DNA of 64,000 nucleotides from Thermococcus eurythermalis (GTDB lineage Archaea > Methanobacteriota_B > Thermococci > Thermococcales > Thermococcaceae): positions 310,001-374,000 of the forward strand of contig NZ_CP008887.1 in NCBI RefSeq assembly GCF_000769655.1, in the 5' to 3' direction. Position 1 is the first letter of the stretch. The number at the start of each line of letters is the position of its first letter. A program made the translations under genes and the position numbers. Shown in pieces: positions 34,857 through 43,356 of the stretch. The notes below the pieces were generated by a model. That model ran no database searches and was not told the origin of the DNA. It worked only from the letters and a program-made list of their open reading frames with translations.

Positions 34857-36482
34857 TCACTCGGAGACCTCAACGGGCTCAACGGTAATGTTCCCATCGG
34901 CCCCCATTCCCAACCTGACGTAGTGGTAGAAGCCTCCCTCATCATGCTTAGCGTAGAGGGGAGCCCCTCCTCCACCGGTTATGACGAAGTGGACGCCGTC
35001 ATAGGTTCCGTTCCAGAAGATGTGGATGTGGCTGAAGATTCCGAACGCGTTGTACTCCCCCATCAGTGCAAGCAGTTCCTTGGCGCTTTCCTCGTCCATC
35101 GCGTGGTCGTGGCTATGCCTCGGGTCGTAGGGCGGGGCATGCATAACTATTACAGGCCTCTCACCACGCTCCTTAGCTATTTCAAGCTGTTCTTTGAGCC
35201 AGGCAAGCTGCTCCTCGGTGAGGCGGTAGCCGTTGTCTACGTTGTTGGCAAAGATGTAGCGGTAGCCCCCGAAGCTGAAGGCGTAGTCGGTCGGGCCGAA
35301 GTAGTAGTGGAAGATGCTGACGCCTTCTCCCTGATACTCGTGGTTTCCAACCGCTATAAAGACCGGCTTGTTCCAGCGCCAGACCTTCATGAGCTCGGCC
35401 CACTGGTAGATTGTTCCGGAGTAAACGAGGTCTCCGCCGTCTATGACAAAGGCCCCGTCCTCTTTGTTAATCTCTTCCATAATCTTGAGGAAGACTTCAG
35501 GGGGCTTTTCCCCGCTTCCCGGCCTGTGGTCTCCGAATGCGAGGACTTTGTAGCCAGAGACGTCCTTTGCAACTATGGAGAAGCCCGGCTCGTCAGTGGT
35601 GAACTTTATGGTAGTGTTGTCAACGACCTTCGTTCCCTCCGGAAGAACCATGAGCTTGGGGTTGACGTTTTCGAGGACGTAGGTGAGCGGGACGCCTTTC
35701 GGGTTCTCAATCTTAACGGTGACGTTGAAGCCGAGGGCCCTTAAGTAAATCGTCGTGCCGTTTACGAGCCTTATGAAACCACCGCTGACGGTGACGTTCT
35801 CACCCTTAACGACGCGCCAGTAGTAGTTGAAGGGCTCGTCGAAGAGGAGCTGGTGGAGTTCGTAGTACTCGTCATCGTCCGGGAACCCGTTAAAGTTCAC
35901 GTCGCCGAGCTCCTTGAGGAGGACTCCCTCAAAGGACTTCGAGCGCACCACTGCGTTGCGGTCAACGGAAAGCGTTCCGTCTTTGAGGCCCTTCAGGAAG
36001 TAGAGCGACGCGCCTACCCCGGCCCTGCTCGTTCCCGTGATGACCATCATTGAGCCATTTTCGGAGTTCATGACAGCCACCACACCGAGCCAGGGGCCTG
36101 GTAGGTGGGTCCCCTGCTTGTAGGCGATGTAGCCAAAGGGCTCAAGCTCCTGAACCTGGAGTGATTTCCCGAAGAGGAGCCTCGACTTAATCGCGTCTCC
36201 GGGGGAGAGAACGGCTATTCCGCTCCCCTCAAAGGCAGAGAACGGCTCGACCTTTGCGTCCGGGAAGTAGTGCTTCACGAGGTCGGCGTAGCCGTCGCTG
36301 ACGTAGAAGGTCTCGTTGAAGAATTTCCACCAGGCTCCAACAACCTTTCCAGTGGGATGCTGGGAGAAATCGATTCCAGCTACCGTTGAGGTTGAAGTCG
36401 TTGAGCCCTCGTCAGAGCCAGAACCAAGGCACCCGGCCGATAAGACAACAAGGATTAACACAAGCCCAAGCAACCGCTTCAT
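34857..36482 (-). CDS. Secreted lipoprotein metallophosphoesterase
   Basis: About 541 residues. A signal peptide ends in a lipobox LSAGCLG (Cys about residue 18), followed by a Ser/Thr/Gly linker typical of archaeal surface lipoproteins. A beta-rich N-terminal half precedes a calcineurin-like domain. That domain has FGDHRPGSG (variant of DxH), IDGGDLVYSG, GNHEYQG, VMHAPPYDPRHSHD and SHIHIF. It should hydrolyse phosphate esters outside the cell. Its position beside the Pit phosphate system suggests phosphate scavenging. ATG 36482 with GGTGGTTGT is the likely start. Confidence 0.85.
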   Translation of the reverse strand: MKRLLGLVLILVVLSAGCLGSGSDEGSTTSTSTVAGIDFSQHPTGKVVGAWWKFFNETFYVSDGYADLVKHYFPDAKVEPFSAFEGSGIAVLSPGDAIKSRLLFGKSLQVQELEPFGYIAYKQGTHLPGPWLGVVAVMNSENGSMMVITGTSRAGVGASLYFLKGLKDGTLSVDRNAVVRSKSFEGVLLKELGDVNFNGFPDDDEYYELHQLLFDEPFNYYWRVVKGENVTVSGGFIRLVNGTTIYLRALGFNVTVKIENPKGVPLTYVLENVNPKLMVLPEGTKVVDNTTIKFTTDEPGFSIVAKDVSGYKVLAFGDHRPGSGEKPPEVFLKIMEEINKEDGAFVIDGGDLVYSGTIYQWAELMKVWRWNKPVFIAVGNHEYQGEGVSIFHYYFGPTDYAFSFGGYRYIFANNVDNGYRLTEEQLAWLKEQLEIAKERGERPVIVMHAPPYDPRHSHDHAMDEESAKELLALMGEYNAFGIFSHIHIFWNGTYDGVHFVITGGGGAPLYAKHDEGGFYHYVRLGMGADGNITVEPVEVSE

Positions 36483-36567
36483 ACAACCACCATTAAAAAC
36501 GCGCCGGCGAACCTTAAAAGCGTGAAGGTTTAAATAGGACGCTCCCCAAGAACTAAGCGGTGATACC

Positions 36568-36921
36568 ATGTTCGTAGGCCACTACCAGGACGTCCCCGAG
36601 AAGGACACCGGTTTTGAGGGCGTAACGATAAGGTGGCTCGTTTCTCCGAAGCTCGGCGCCAAGAACTTCGCGATGCGCTACTTCGTCCTCAAGGAGGGCG
36701 CCGAAATCCCGATACACCAGCACGACTGGGAGCATGAAATCTTTATCGTTAAGGGAGAGGGCATAATAACCAACGGGAAGGAGGAGTACCACGTTAAGGA
36801 GGGCAACTTCCTCTACGTCCCGCCCAACGAGCCCCACGGCTACAAGGCCCTGAGCGACACCCTGGAGTTCCTCTGCCTCATCCCCGCCAAGAAGGAGGCC
36901 ATCCCAGAAGACGAGTGGTGA
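36568..36921 (+). CDS. Small cupin-domain protein
   Basis: The 117-residue protein is a single cupin barrel. IPIHQHDWEHEIFIVKGEG supplies the first His/His/Glu metal group and VPPNEPHGYKAL the last His. Small cupins of this kind bind a metal and may be isomerases, dioxygenases or sugar-binding proteins, so no reaction can be given. The gene is divergent from the phosphoesterase gene (about 85 bp between the starts). Confidence 0.85.
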   Translation: MFVGHYQDVPEKDTGFEGVTIRWLVSPKLGAKNFAMRYFVLKEGAEIPIHQHDWEHEIFIVKGEGIITNGKEEYHVKEGNFLYVPPNEPHGYKALSDTLEFLCLIPAKKEAIPEDEW

Positions 36922-36981
36922 TTCTTCTCATTCTCCGAGCCATTCCCTGTTCTTCTTTATTAACAAAAGGCAAAAGAAAAC

Positions 36982-38256
36982 TTATTCAAGAGCGCCAAGC
37001 AGGTATGTCGCGGTGGCGCGGGTGACCTTCGCCTTCACGAGCTCACCAGCCTCTCCTGAGTCGAGTATTACCTCCTTGTAGTTGAACGTCCTGCCCTCGA
37101 CTCCGCCCTTTTCGCCCGGCCCGTGGACGAGGACTTCGACGGTCTTTCCGATGTAGGCCTCGTTTATCTCGTGGGCTATCTGGAGGCGGAGCCTGTGGAG
37201 GAGCCTTGAGCGCTCCTTGGCCTTCCAGCCCGGTATCTGCTTCCACCTCGCCGCTATCGTGCCGGGCCTTGCAGAATAGCGGGAGACGTTTACCTTGTCG
37301 GGCCTCACGCGCTTGATGAGCTCGACCGTGTTCTGGAAGGCCTCGTCTGTCTCCCCGGGGAATCCGACGATTATGTCAGTGTTGAGGTTCAGCCCGGGAA
37401 CTTTCTTCCTGAACTCGCTGACTATCTCCTCGAACTCCTCCACCGTGTAGGTCCTGCCCATCTTCCTCAAAACTTCGTTGTCCCCGCTCTGGACTGGAAG
37501 ATGGAGGAACTTGTAGACCTTTTCGTCCTGATAAGCCTCAATGAGCTCGTCGAGGAACTCGAGGACATGGTTGGGATTCATCATGCCGACCCTGACGCGG
37601 AAGTCACCTTCAATGGCCGTTATCTCATCGAGGAGCTTTGCCAAATTAGTTCCAATGTCAAAGCCATAACAGCCGGTGTCCTCGCTGGAAAGCTGTATCT
37701 CCTTATAACCTCTCGCCAGAGCTTCCTTTACCCACTTGACGACTAGCTCGGGTTTGTAGCTCTTGAGGACTCCCCTGGCGAAGCGTGTCGCACAGTAGGT
37801 GCAGGCGTTGAGACAGCCCTCACTTATCGGCACAACGAAGGCCACGCCGGACTTCCAGAGGCGCGGGAGCTCAAGCTTGTCGGGATTTCTCTCGCGCCAG
37901 CCCTCGACGCTCACGAGCTTTCCGCCATGCTCCGCGGTTTCAACGGCTTCAGCTATCCTGTCTATGCTCTTGACCCCGAGGATTCCGGAAACGCGAGGGT
38001 CTATGACGTCCGGATTGACGTGGACGAGACAGCCGGTGACTATGACCTTCTTTCCAGAGTCGAGGAGCTCCCTTATGCGCCTCGCCATCTTGACCTCTGT
38101 CGGGTCTTTCACGGCGCAGGTGTTCACAACGACGTAGTCCGCACTCTCAGGAGTCTCGGCTAGCTCGTAGCCCGCACTGAGGAGGAGCGCTTCCATTATC
38201 TCGCCGTCTGCCTTGTTCCTCGTGCACCCGTAGCTCTCGACGTGAACCCTGACCAT
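36982..38256 (-). CDS. tRNA N6-threonylcarbamoyladenosine methylthiotransferase (MiaB-like, e-MtaB family)
   Basis: The 424-residue protein has the three methylthiotransferase domains. The N-terminal UPF0004 domain has Cys residues in ESYGCTRNKADGE, VVNTCAVKDPTE and TGCLVHVNPD. The radical SAM domain has CLNACTYCATR (CxxxCxxC). A C-terminal TRAM domain ends the protein. Archaeal members convert t6A37 to ms2t6A37 in tRNA. The next minus-strand gene upstream also encodes a TRAM domain. Confidence 0.92.
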   Translation of the reverse strand: MVRVHVESYGCTRNKADGEIMEALLLSAGYELAETPESADYVVVNTCAVKDPTEVKMARRIRELLDSGKKVIVTGCLVHVNPDVIDPRVSGILGVKSIDRIAEAVETAEHGGKLVSVEGWRERNPDKLELPRLWKSGVAFVVPISEGCLNACTYCATRFARGVLKSYKPELVVKWVKEALARGYKEIQLSSEDTGCYGFDIGTNLAKLLDEITAIEGDFRVRVGMMNPNHVLEFLDELIEAYQDEKVYKFLHLPVQSGDNEVLRKMGRTYTVEEFEEIVSEFRKKVPGLNLNTDIIVGFPGETDEAFQNTVELIKRVRPDKVNVSRYSARPGTIAARWKQIPGWKAKERSRLLHRLRLQIAHEINEAYIGKTVEVLVHGPGEKGGVEGRTFNYKEVILDSGEAGELVKAKVTRATATYLLGALE

Positions 38257-38373
38257 CGGGCCAGGCTGGGCCGAGGTGTTTAAAAAGGGTGCGGTTCAGA
38301 AGTGGGAAATTGCATCAGCAAAGACGTGTCATAAGCTTCACTATAAGATAAGAAGTAGAAGAGGAAAAAGCCA

Positions 38374-38604
38374 TCACTCGATGACCGAGGCGAAAGCGAA
38401 CTTCCTCTTGACGGAGTTAATCACAATCTCAACTTCGTCCCCGACCTGGGTGTTCGGGACGAATATAACGAAGCCCTGAATCTTGGCGATTCCATCGCCG
38501 CCCTTTCCAAGGCTCTCGATCTTGACAGTGTAGCGCTCTCCAACCTTAACCGGGGCTTCGCTCCCGTAGTCCCTTCCATATCCACCAAATCTATCTCCGT
38601 ACAT
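38374..38604 (-). CDS. Single TRAM-domain RNA-binding protein
   Basis: The 76-residue protein has a short Gly/Tyr/Arg-rich N terminus ([15 protein letters not shown]) and a TRAM barrel ([29 protein letters not shown]). Lone TRAM proteins in euryarchaea bind RNA and behave as RNA chaperones. A TATA-like element, TTTATATACC on the minus strand at about 38681-38690, lies upstream. ATG 38604 begins the natural protein. Confidence 0.9.
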   Translation of the reverse strand: MYGDRFGGYGRDYGSEAPVKVGERYTVKIESLGKGGDGIAKIQGFVIFVPNTQVGDEVEIVINSVKRKFAFASVIE

Positions 38605-38809
38605 ACACAACACAACCTTTCCATTTTCGGAACCTTCTCGAAAGACTCCGAGAAGAGTCCCATTGGGGAGTTAGCTGGAGGGTATATAAAGGTTTGCATT
38701 GAGAGCCGGCATCATTCTGGCCAACAGGTATTTCACGGATTCATAATGAACATCAGACCGTAAGTTCTCCACATGCAAAGCAAGGACCGAGAACAAACTC
38801 AAACGCTTC

Positions 38810-38859
38810 GTTGAAAACCCCTGGTTCAGTAAAAGCGGTTCAAAAAACGCCTTTTAACC
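38810..38859 (+). promoter_or_regulatory. Orphan SurR-type site plus BRE/TATA promoter
   Basis: GTTGAAAACCCCTGGTT at 38810-38826 exactly fits GTTn3AACn5GTT, the reported binding consensus of the Thermococcales sulfur-response regulator SurR. Fifteen bases further on, GTTCAAAAAACGCCTTTTA (from 38838) is nearly identical to the frh promoter sequence GTTCAAAAAACGCTTTTA at 40508. The first ATG downstream (38868) gives only ten codons. It may drive a noncoding RNA or a long leader of the dehydrogenase gene. Confidence 0.5.
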
Positions 38860-39104
38860 TCAATAATGGAAAGTCAAGTGTACAGAAAAAGGATTTGACA
38901 AAAATAAGAACGATTTAGACCTTTCACACTGCTCCCTTTTTAAATTTCAGCGGCTTTGACGTATGCTTTCAAGGCACTCTGAAATTAGTTAAATAAATCT
39001 GCTTTAATTAATAAAAAAAAGAAAACAAATTCGTGTTTAGTAAATTCCGTAATATTTTTATGCTTTTGTTTACCTTATTGGTTAAAATAATCAGAACTTT
39101 ACAG

Positions 39105-39160
39105 AACGTATTGTTAGAAACTGTTGGTTGTACATTTCTGGTTGTAAAAAGGCTTTTATC
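39105..39160 (+). promoter_or_regulatory. SurR-type site and promoter of the alcohol dehydrogenase gene
   Basis: AACGTATTGTTAGAAAC (39105-39121) is an exact reverse-orientation match to GTTn3AACn5GTT. A BRE/TATA-like GTAAAAAGGCTTTTATC follows at 39144-39160, and the ATG is at 39205. A site upstream of TATA suggests activation. SurR activates hydrogen-metabolism genes when sulfur is absent, in line with reported sulfur-limited expression of this type of Thermococcus dehydrogenase. Confidence 0.6.
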
Positions 39161-39204
39161 CTGCCCAAAGTATCTATGAATGAACACATTTGGAGGAATG
39201 TACA

Positions 39205-40425
39205 ATGTTGTGGGAGTCCCAGATCCCCGTAAACCAGGTGTTTGAACTCCGTTGCAGGGCCCTGACATACTTCGGCGTGGGGGCCATCAACAGGTTCTAC
39301 GACATAGCCAAGAACCTTAAGGAAAACCGCGGCATAACCAAGGTCATTCTCGTTACCGGAAGAAGCTCGTACAAGAAGTGTGGCGCCTGGGACGTTGTGA
39401 AGCCGGCCCTTGAGGAATACGGCATTGAGTACGTTCACTACGACAAGGTCGGCCCGAACCCAACCGTTGACATGGTCGACGAAGCCGCCCAGCTCGGTAG
39501 GGAATTCGGGGCACAGGCCGTCATTGGCATCGGTGGTGGAAGTCCGATTGACACCGCCAAGGGCGTTGCAATTCTGCTTGAGTACACCAACAAGACCGCC
39601 AGGGACCTTTACGAACTTAAGTTTACCCCGATGAAAGCGAAGCCCATCATAGCGATAAACACAACCCACGGAACCGGAACCGAGGTTGACAGGTTCGCAG
39701 TGGCTTCGATTCCAGAGAAGGAGTACAAACCGGCCATAGCCTACGACTGTATCTACCCGCTCTACTCGATTGATGACCCTGCCCTCATGACCAAGCTCCC
39801 AGCCGACCAGACGCGCTACGTAACCATTGATGCTCTCAACCACATTACTGAGGCAGCCACCACCAAGGTCGCCAGCCCGTACTCGATACTCCTTGCCCAG
39901 GAAACGGCAAGGCTGATATTCGACTACCTGCCTGAAGCTCTGAACCACCCGGACAACCTGCAGGCCAGGTACTACCTGCTCTACGCCTCCGCAATTGCGG
40001 GGATAAGCTTCGACAACGGCCTGCTCCACCTGACTCACGCCCTCGAGCACCCGCTCAGCGCAGTAAAGCCGGAGCTTCCACACGGACTCGGTCTCGCCAT
40101 GCTTCTGCCAGCGGTTATCAAGCACATCTATCCCGCCACCGCCAGGATACTCGCCGAGGTTTACAGGCCTCTCGTCCCAGAAGCCAAGGGGGTTCCAGGG
40201 GAAGCCGAACTCGTGGCGAAGAAGGTTGAGGAGTGGCTCTTCAACATCGGTATAACCGAGAAGCTCACCGACGTTGGATTCAGCGAGGAGGACGTTGACA
40301 AGCTCACCGAGCTGGCTATGACGACGCCAAGCCTAGACCTGCTTCTTTCGCTCGCCCCCATTGAGGCCACCAAAGAGAGAATCGCGGCCATATACAGGGA
40401 CTCACTGTACCCACTGAACAGATGA
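39205..40425 (+). CDS. adh: Iron-containing alcohol dehydrogenase
   Basis: The 406-residue group III dehydrogenase has the NAD(P)-binding GIGGGSPIDTAK, the family signature region TTHGTGTEVDRFA, and iron ligands around DALNHITEA, HLTHALEHPLS and LPHGLGLAM. It closely fits my memory of the Thermococcus ES-1 enzyme, which has the same length and reduces acetaldehyde to ethanol for disposal of reductant. ATG 39205 follows GGAGG. A SurR-type element precedes its promoter. Confidence 0.93.
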   Translation: MLWESQIPVNQVFELRCRALTYFGVGAINRFYDIAKNLKENRGITKVILVTGRSSYKKCGAWDVVKPALEEYGIEYVHYDKVGPNPTVDMVDEAAQLGREFGAQAVIGIGGGSPIDTAKGVAILLEYTNKTARDLYELKFTPMKAKPIIAINTTHGTGTEVDRFAVASIPEKEYKPAIAYDCIYPLYSIDDPALMTKLPADQTRYVTIDALNHITEAATTKVASPYSILLAQETARLIFDYLPEALNHPDNLQARYYLLYASAIAGISFDNGLLHLTHALEHPLSAVKPELPHGLGLAMLLPAVIKHIYPATARILAEVYRPLVPEAKGVPGEAELVAKKVEEWLFNIGITEKLTDVGFSEEDVDKLTELAMTTPSLDLLLSLAPIEATKERIAAIYRDSLYPLNR

Positions 40426-40443
40426 TACCGCAGGTGATACCCC

Positions 40444-40459
40444 TTATTCTTTTTTCTTC
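40444..40459 (+). terminator. Oligo-T terminator after adh
   Basis: TTATTCTTTTTTCTTC begins 19 bp after the dehydrogenase stop. Archaeal termination is driven by such T-rich tracts without a stem-loop. It separates adh from the frh promoter about 35 bp further on. Confidence 0.55.
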
Positions 40460-40493
40460 GTGCAAAGCCCGAACTTCTGCAATATCATATCCC

Positions 40494-40527
40494 GTTCTAA
40501 ACCTTTAGTTCAAAAAACGCTTTTATC
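40494..40527 (+). promoter_or_regulatory. SurR-type site abutting the frh promoter
   Basis: GTTCTAAACCTTTAGTT (40494-40510) exactly matches GTTn3AACn5GTT. It is directly followed by BRE/TATA-like CAAAAAACGCTTTTATC (40511-40527). The hydrogenase gene begins at 40574. The tight spacing is compatible with activation by contact with TBP/TFB or with repression; position alone does not decide. Confidence 0.6.
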
Positions 40528-40573
40528 GTGCGTTTCGAATTCAAAAACAGAGTGAGAAGAGGAGGTGAGCGCT

Positions 40574-41746
40574 TTGGGCGAAGTAACCCTCGACAAGGTG
40601 TGCAGGATTGCAGGTGAGGCCAAGCTCATCCTGTACGAGGAAGACGGAATCGTTCAGGACGCCCTCTTCATAGCGACTGCCCCTGTGAGGGGCTTCGAGA
40701 AGATGGTGATCGGAAAGAACCCCCTCTTCGCAGTCGAAGCGGTCATGAGGATATGCGGCCTCTGCCACGCCTCCCACGGCATAGCGGCTAGTGAGGCCAT
40801 AGAGCACGCCATAGGCGTTACTCCCCCGAGGAATGGAAGGCTCATGCGGGAAGCCCTCGGCCTGATAAACAGGGCCCAGAGCCATGCACTGCTCTTCCTG
40901 ATGGTCGCGGGCGACTTGATTAAGGAAGAGAAGAGGAACGAAGTGCTCTTCAAACTCATGGACTTCCACGCGAAGATTAGCGACTACCTGCTAAAGCTCG
41001 GTGGCGCTGCGACACACCCACCGAACCTGACGATAGGCGGCATGCTCTCAGTTCCGAAGTGGAGCGTTTTCAACAACCTGAAGGCAAGGTTCAACGACCT
41101 CGTGACAAGCTGGGAGAGAATCGAAGAACTTTTGGTTGACGAGGACATTCAGACGGAAATTGCAGAGGAGCTCAGAGAGGCCAAAAGGCCGTTCAAGTAC
41201 CTTACAAGCGGCTTTTTCTACGGGGACAGGTACAACATCGAGTGGGAAAAGGTCTCAAGTGTTCCGTACTATGAGTTGCGGAAGGAGGAAGCAGCAAAGG
41301 AATCAACGACGCTCGTTTCATTCTACGACGGCGAGAAAGTTGAGACGGGGCCGAGGGCGAGGATGGTCACCTACCGTGAGTTCAAGGACGAGTCCCTCTA
41401 CGGCCTGCACCTCGCGAGAATCGAGGACACGAGACTGGCCATCCAGAGGCTCGGCGAAATCCTTGACGAGATAAGAATGGAGGAGCCCTTCAGGGCTGGT
41501 GACATAACGTTCAGGCCGGGGAAGGGCGTTGGAGTTTACGAAGCTCCAAGAGGGACGCTCATCCACTACGTCGAGCTCGGGGAGGAGGGAAGGGTTCTGA
41601 AGTCAAGGATAGTCGTCCCGACGATGTTCAACATCCCCGTTATGGAGGAGATGGCGAAGGGTCTGAGCGTTAAAGCCGCTGAGGCAGTTATGAGGCTCTA
41701 CGACCCGTGCATACCCTGCACAACCCACGTCGTGAGGATGAGGTGA
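40574..41746 (+). CDS. frhA: F420-type [NiFe] hydrogenase large subunit (FrhA-like)
   Basis: The 390-residue protein has both nickel-binding motifs, RICGLCHASHG in the N-terminal part and DPCIPCTTH at the C terminus. The latter is near the natural end, so any maturation tail is very short. It is smaller than most uptake hydrogenases and fits FrhA. Thermococcus Frh enzymes are known, for example in T. onnurineus; from memory, one was linked to thioredoxin reductase. TTG 40574 follows GGAGGTGA and is preferred over GTG 40565. Confidence 0.88.
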   Translation: MGEVTLDKVCRIAGEAKLILYEEDGIVQDALFIATAPVRGFEKMVIGKNPLFAVEAVMRICGLCHASHGIAASEAIEHAIGVTPPRNGRLMREALGLINRAQSHALLFLMVAGDLIKEEKRNEVLFKLMDFHAKISDYLLKLGGAATHPPNLTIGGMLSVPKWSVFNNLKARFNDLVTSWERIEELLVDEDIQTEIAEELREAKRPFKYLTSGFFYGDRYNIEWEKVSSVPYYELRKEEAAKESTTLVSFYDGEKVETGPRARMVTYREFKDESLYGLHLARIEDTRLAIQRLGEILDEIRMEEPFRAGDITFRPGKGVGVYEAPRGTLIHYVELGEEGRVLKSRIVVPTMFNIPVMEEMAKGLSVKAAEAVMRLYDPCIPCTTHVVRMR

Positions 41747-41751
41747 TGAGT

Positions 41752-42432
41752 ATGGAGAAGCTCAAAGTTCTTCACGTGGACTTCGGCGGGTGTGAGGGGT
41801 GCAACGTCAGCATAATCAGGGCGTATCCAAAGCTGATGAACGAGGTAGAGCTCGACATATCCTACCTCCGCGACGGTCCATGCAAGTACGATGAGTACGA
41901 CGTCGCTTTGATAACCGGTGGGGCCTGCATGAACGAGCCGAGGGTTCTCGAGGAGCTGAAGGAAATAAGGGAGAAGGCCAGGGTCGTTGTCGCCTTCGGC
42001 TCGTGCGCGGCACTCGGCGGAATATTGCGCTTCTGCCGCGGAGGCCAGGAGCCGAGGCCCGACCACAGGAACTTCCAGCCGATAAACAGCGTAATAACAG
42101 TTGACTACTCCATCCCAGGCTGTCCCCCAACACCGCAGATGCTCCAGTCGTTCTTCAAGTTCTTCATGGCTGGGAACGAAGCTAGGCTCAAGCTGTTCAA
42201 GGTAACCGCCGGCCTGAAGAAGCTGAGCGGGTTTGACCTCATCGACGACATAGTCCTGACGGGCCTCTGCATAGGCTGTGGCGCCTGCGAGCTTTCGTGT
42301 CCAACCGGCGCGATAAAGCTTGTGGATAAAAGACCGACCTTAATCCAGGAGAGGTGTATCCGTTGTGGAACCTGTTACATCCGCTGTCCGCGTGCGTCCC
42401 AGTTAATGTGCCTCGGGGGTGAAAAAACATGA
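41752..42432 (+). CDS. frhG: F420-type hydrogenase small subunit with two 4Fe-4S clusters (FrhG-like)
   Basis: The 226-residue protein has the proximal-cluster cysteines in GGCEGCNVS, GGACMNEPR, GSCAALGG and GCPPTPQ. A C-terminal ferredoxin module follows with CIGCGACELSCPTG and CIRCGTCYIRCPRA. It passes electrons from FrhA to FrhB. ATG 41752 with GAGGTGA upstream is favoured over ATG 41746. Its stop overlaps the frhB start (ATGA). Confidence 0.9.
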   Translation: MEKLKVLHVDFGGCEGCNVSIIRAYPKLMNEVELDISYLRDGPCKYDEYDVALITGGACMNEPRVLEELKEIREKARVVVAFGSCAALGGILRFCRGGQEPRPDHRNFQPINSVITVDYSIPGCPPTPQMLQSFFKFFMAGNEARLKLFKVTAGLKKLSGFDLIDDIVLTGLCIGCGACELSCPTGAIKLVDKRPTLIQERCIRCGTCYIRCPRASQLMCLGGEKT

Positions 42433-43259
42433 TGCCCGTTAGTGAAAGCCTTCTCGGGCAGTTTTATGGGGTTTACCTCGCCCGGGCGAAGGACGAGGAA
42501 ATACTCAAGAGGAAGGTCGCGAGCGGTGGAGCGGTAACGGCGCTCCTCTGCTACGCCCTCGACAAGGAGCTCGTTGATGGAGTTGTGACTTCAAAGAGGG
42601 TGAAGGGGTTCGAGGGCAGGGCTATTGTCGCCCGCAACAAGGACGAACTGCTCGATGCAGCAGGAAACAGCTGGAGCATTGTCCCATTTGCGGCAAGGAT
42701 AAAGGCTAAGATTGAAGAGGAGGACCTCAAAGAAGTCGCGGTAGTCTGCCTCCCCTGCCAGGCGCAGTTCTTCGGACAGATGAGGGACTTCCCGATACTC
42801 GAGACGGACTTCGGCAACAGGATTAAGTACATAATCAGCCTGTTCTGCATGGGCACGTTTGCATTCGAAGCCTTCCTGAACTACCTGCGCGTCAAGTATG
42901 GGGTTAGAGCTGAGGAGATAGAGGACATAAGGCTCTCAAGAGAATCCCTCGAAATCCACAGGGAAACGGGGGTTCTCGAGATACCGCTCAAGGAAGCATA
43001 CTCCTACCTCCAGACTGGCTGTCTGGTGTGCACCGATTACACGGGGCTGTGGAGCGACATCTCGGCTGGGTTCGTCGAAAGCGAGCCGGGCTGGACTGTT
43101 CTGATAACGAGGAATGCCCGCGGAGAGGAGCTCGTCAGGAGGGCAGAAAAGGAGGGATACATAGAACTTCGCGACGGTTCTTACGTCCTTGGAGACGTTC
43201 TAAAGAGGGCAAGGGAGAAGGTCGCCAGGGCTCAGAGAAACATGGCACATCTGTTCTGA
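42429..43259 (+). CDS. frhB: Coenzyme F420 hydrogenase beta subunit-like flavoprotein (FrhB-like)
   Basis: The 276-residue FrhB/FdhB-family protein has KVASGGAVTALLCYALDKE near the N terminus (flavin and F420 side), CLPCQAQFFGQM, and late cysteines in TGCLVCTDYTGLWSDIS that bind iron-sulfur. In methanogens FrhB carries FAD and reduces F420. In Thermococcus the acceptor may differ, since F420 is not central to this metabolism. The three frh genes form a compact operon. Confidence 0.88.
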   Translation: MMPVSESLLGQFYGVYLARAKDEEILKRKVASGGAVTALLCYALDKELVDGVVTSKRVKGFEGRAIVARNKDELLDAAGNSWSIVPFAARIKAKIEEEDLKEVAVVCLPCQAQFFGQMRDFPILETDFGNRIKYIISLFCMGTFAFEAFLNYLRVKYGVRAEEIEDIRLSRESLEIHRETGVLEIPLKEAYSYLQTGCLVCTDYTGLWSDISAGFVESEPGWTVLITRNARGEELVRRAEKEGYIELRDGSYVLGDVLKRAREKVARAQRNMAHLF

Positions 43260-43356
43260 CTCCTATTTTCTCATATCTCTTCTACGTGAGACCATCGCAG
43301 AAGACAGTGGAGCACCCAAAAACTGAACCTGGACTCAAGCACTTCTTTAACTTTTG

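Larger units (their letters stand above)
38614..39204. other. 590-bp gap without recognised genes
   Basis: No convincing protein gene was found on either strand. It contains the TRAM gene promoter (about 38681-38690, minus strand), an orphan SurR-type site with a promoter (38810-38859), an AT-rich tract (38985-39070), and the SurR-type site and promoter of the alcohol dehydrogenase gene (39105-39160). A T-run (CCCTTTTTAAAT, about 38935-38946) could end a short transcript from the orphan promoter. Confidence 0.5.

Noticed and set aside
38690-38760. Possible C/D-box small RNA in the gap after the TRAM gene promoter
   Set aside because: TGATG- and CTGA-like strings occur, but their order and spacing do not fit a C/D guide RNA.
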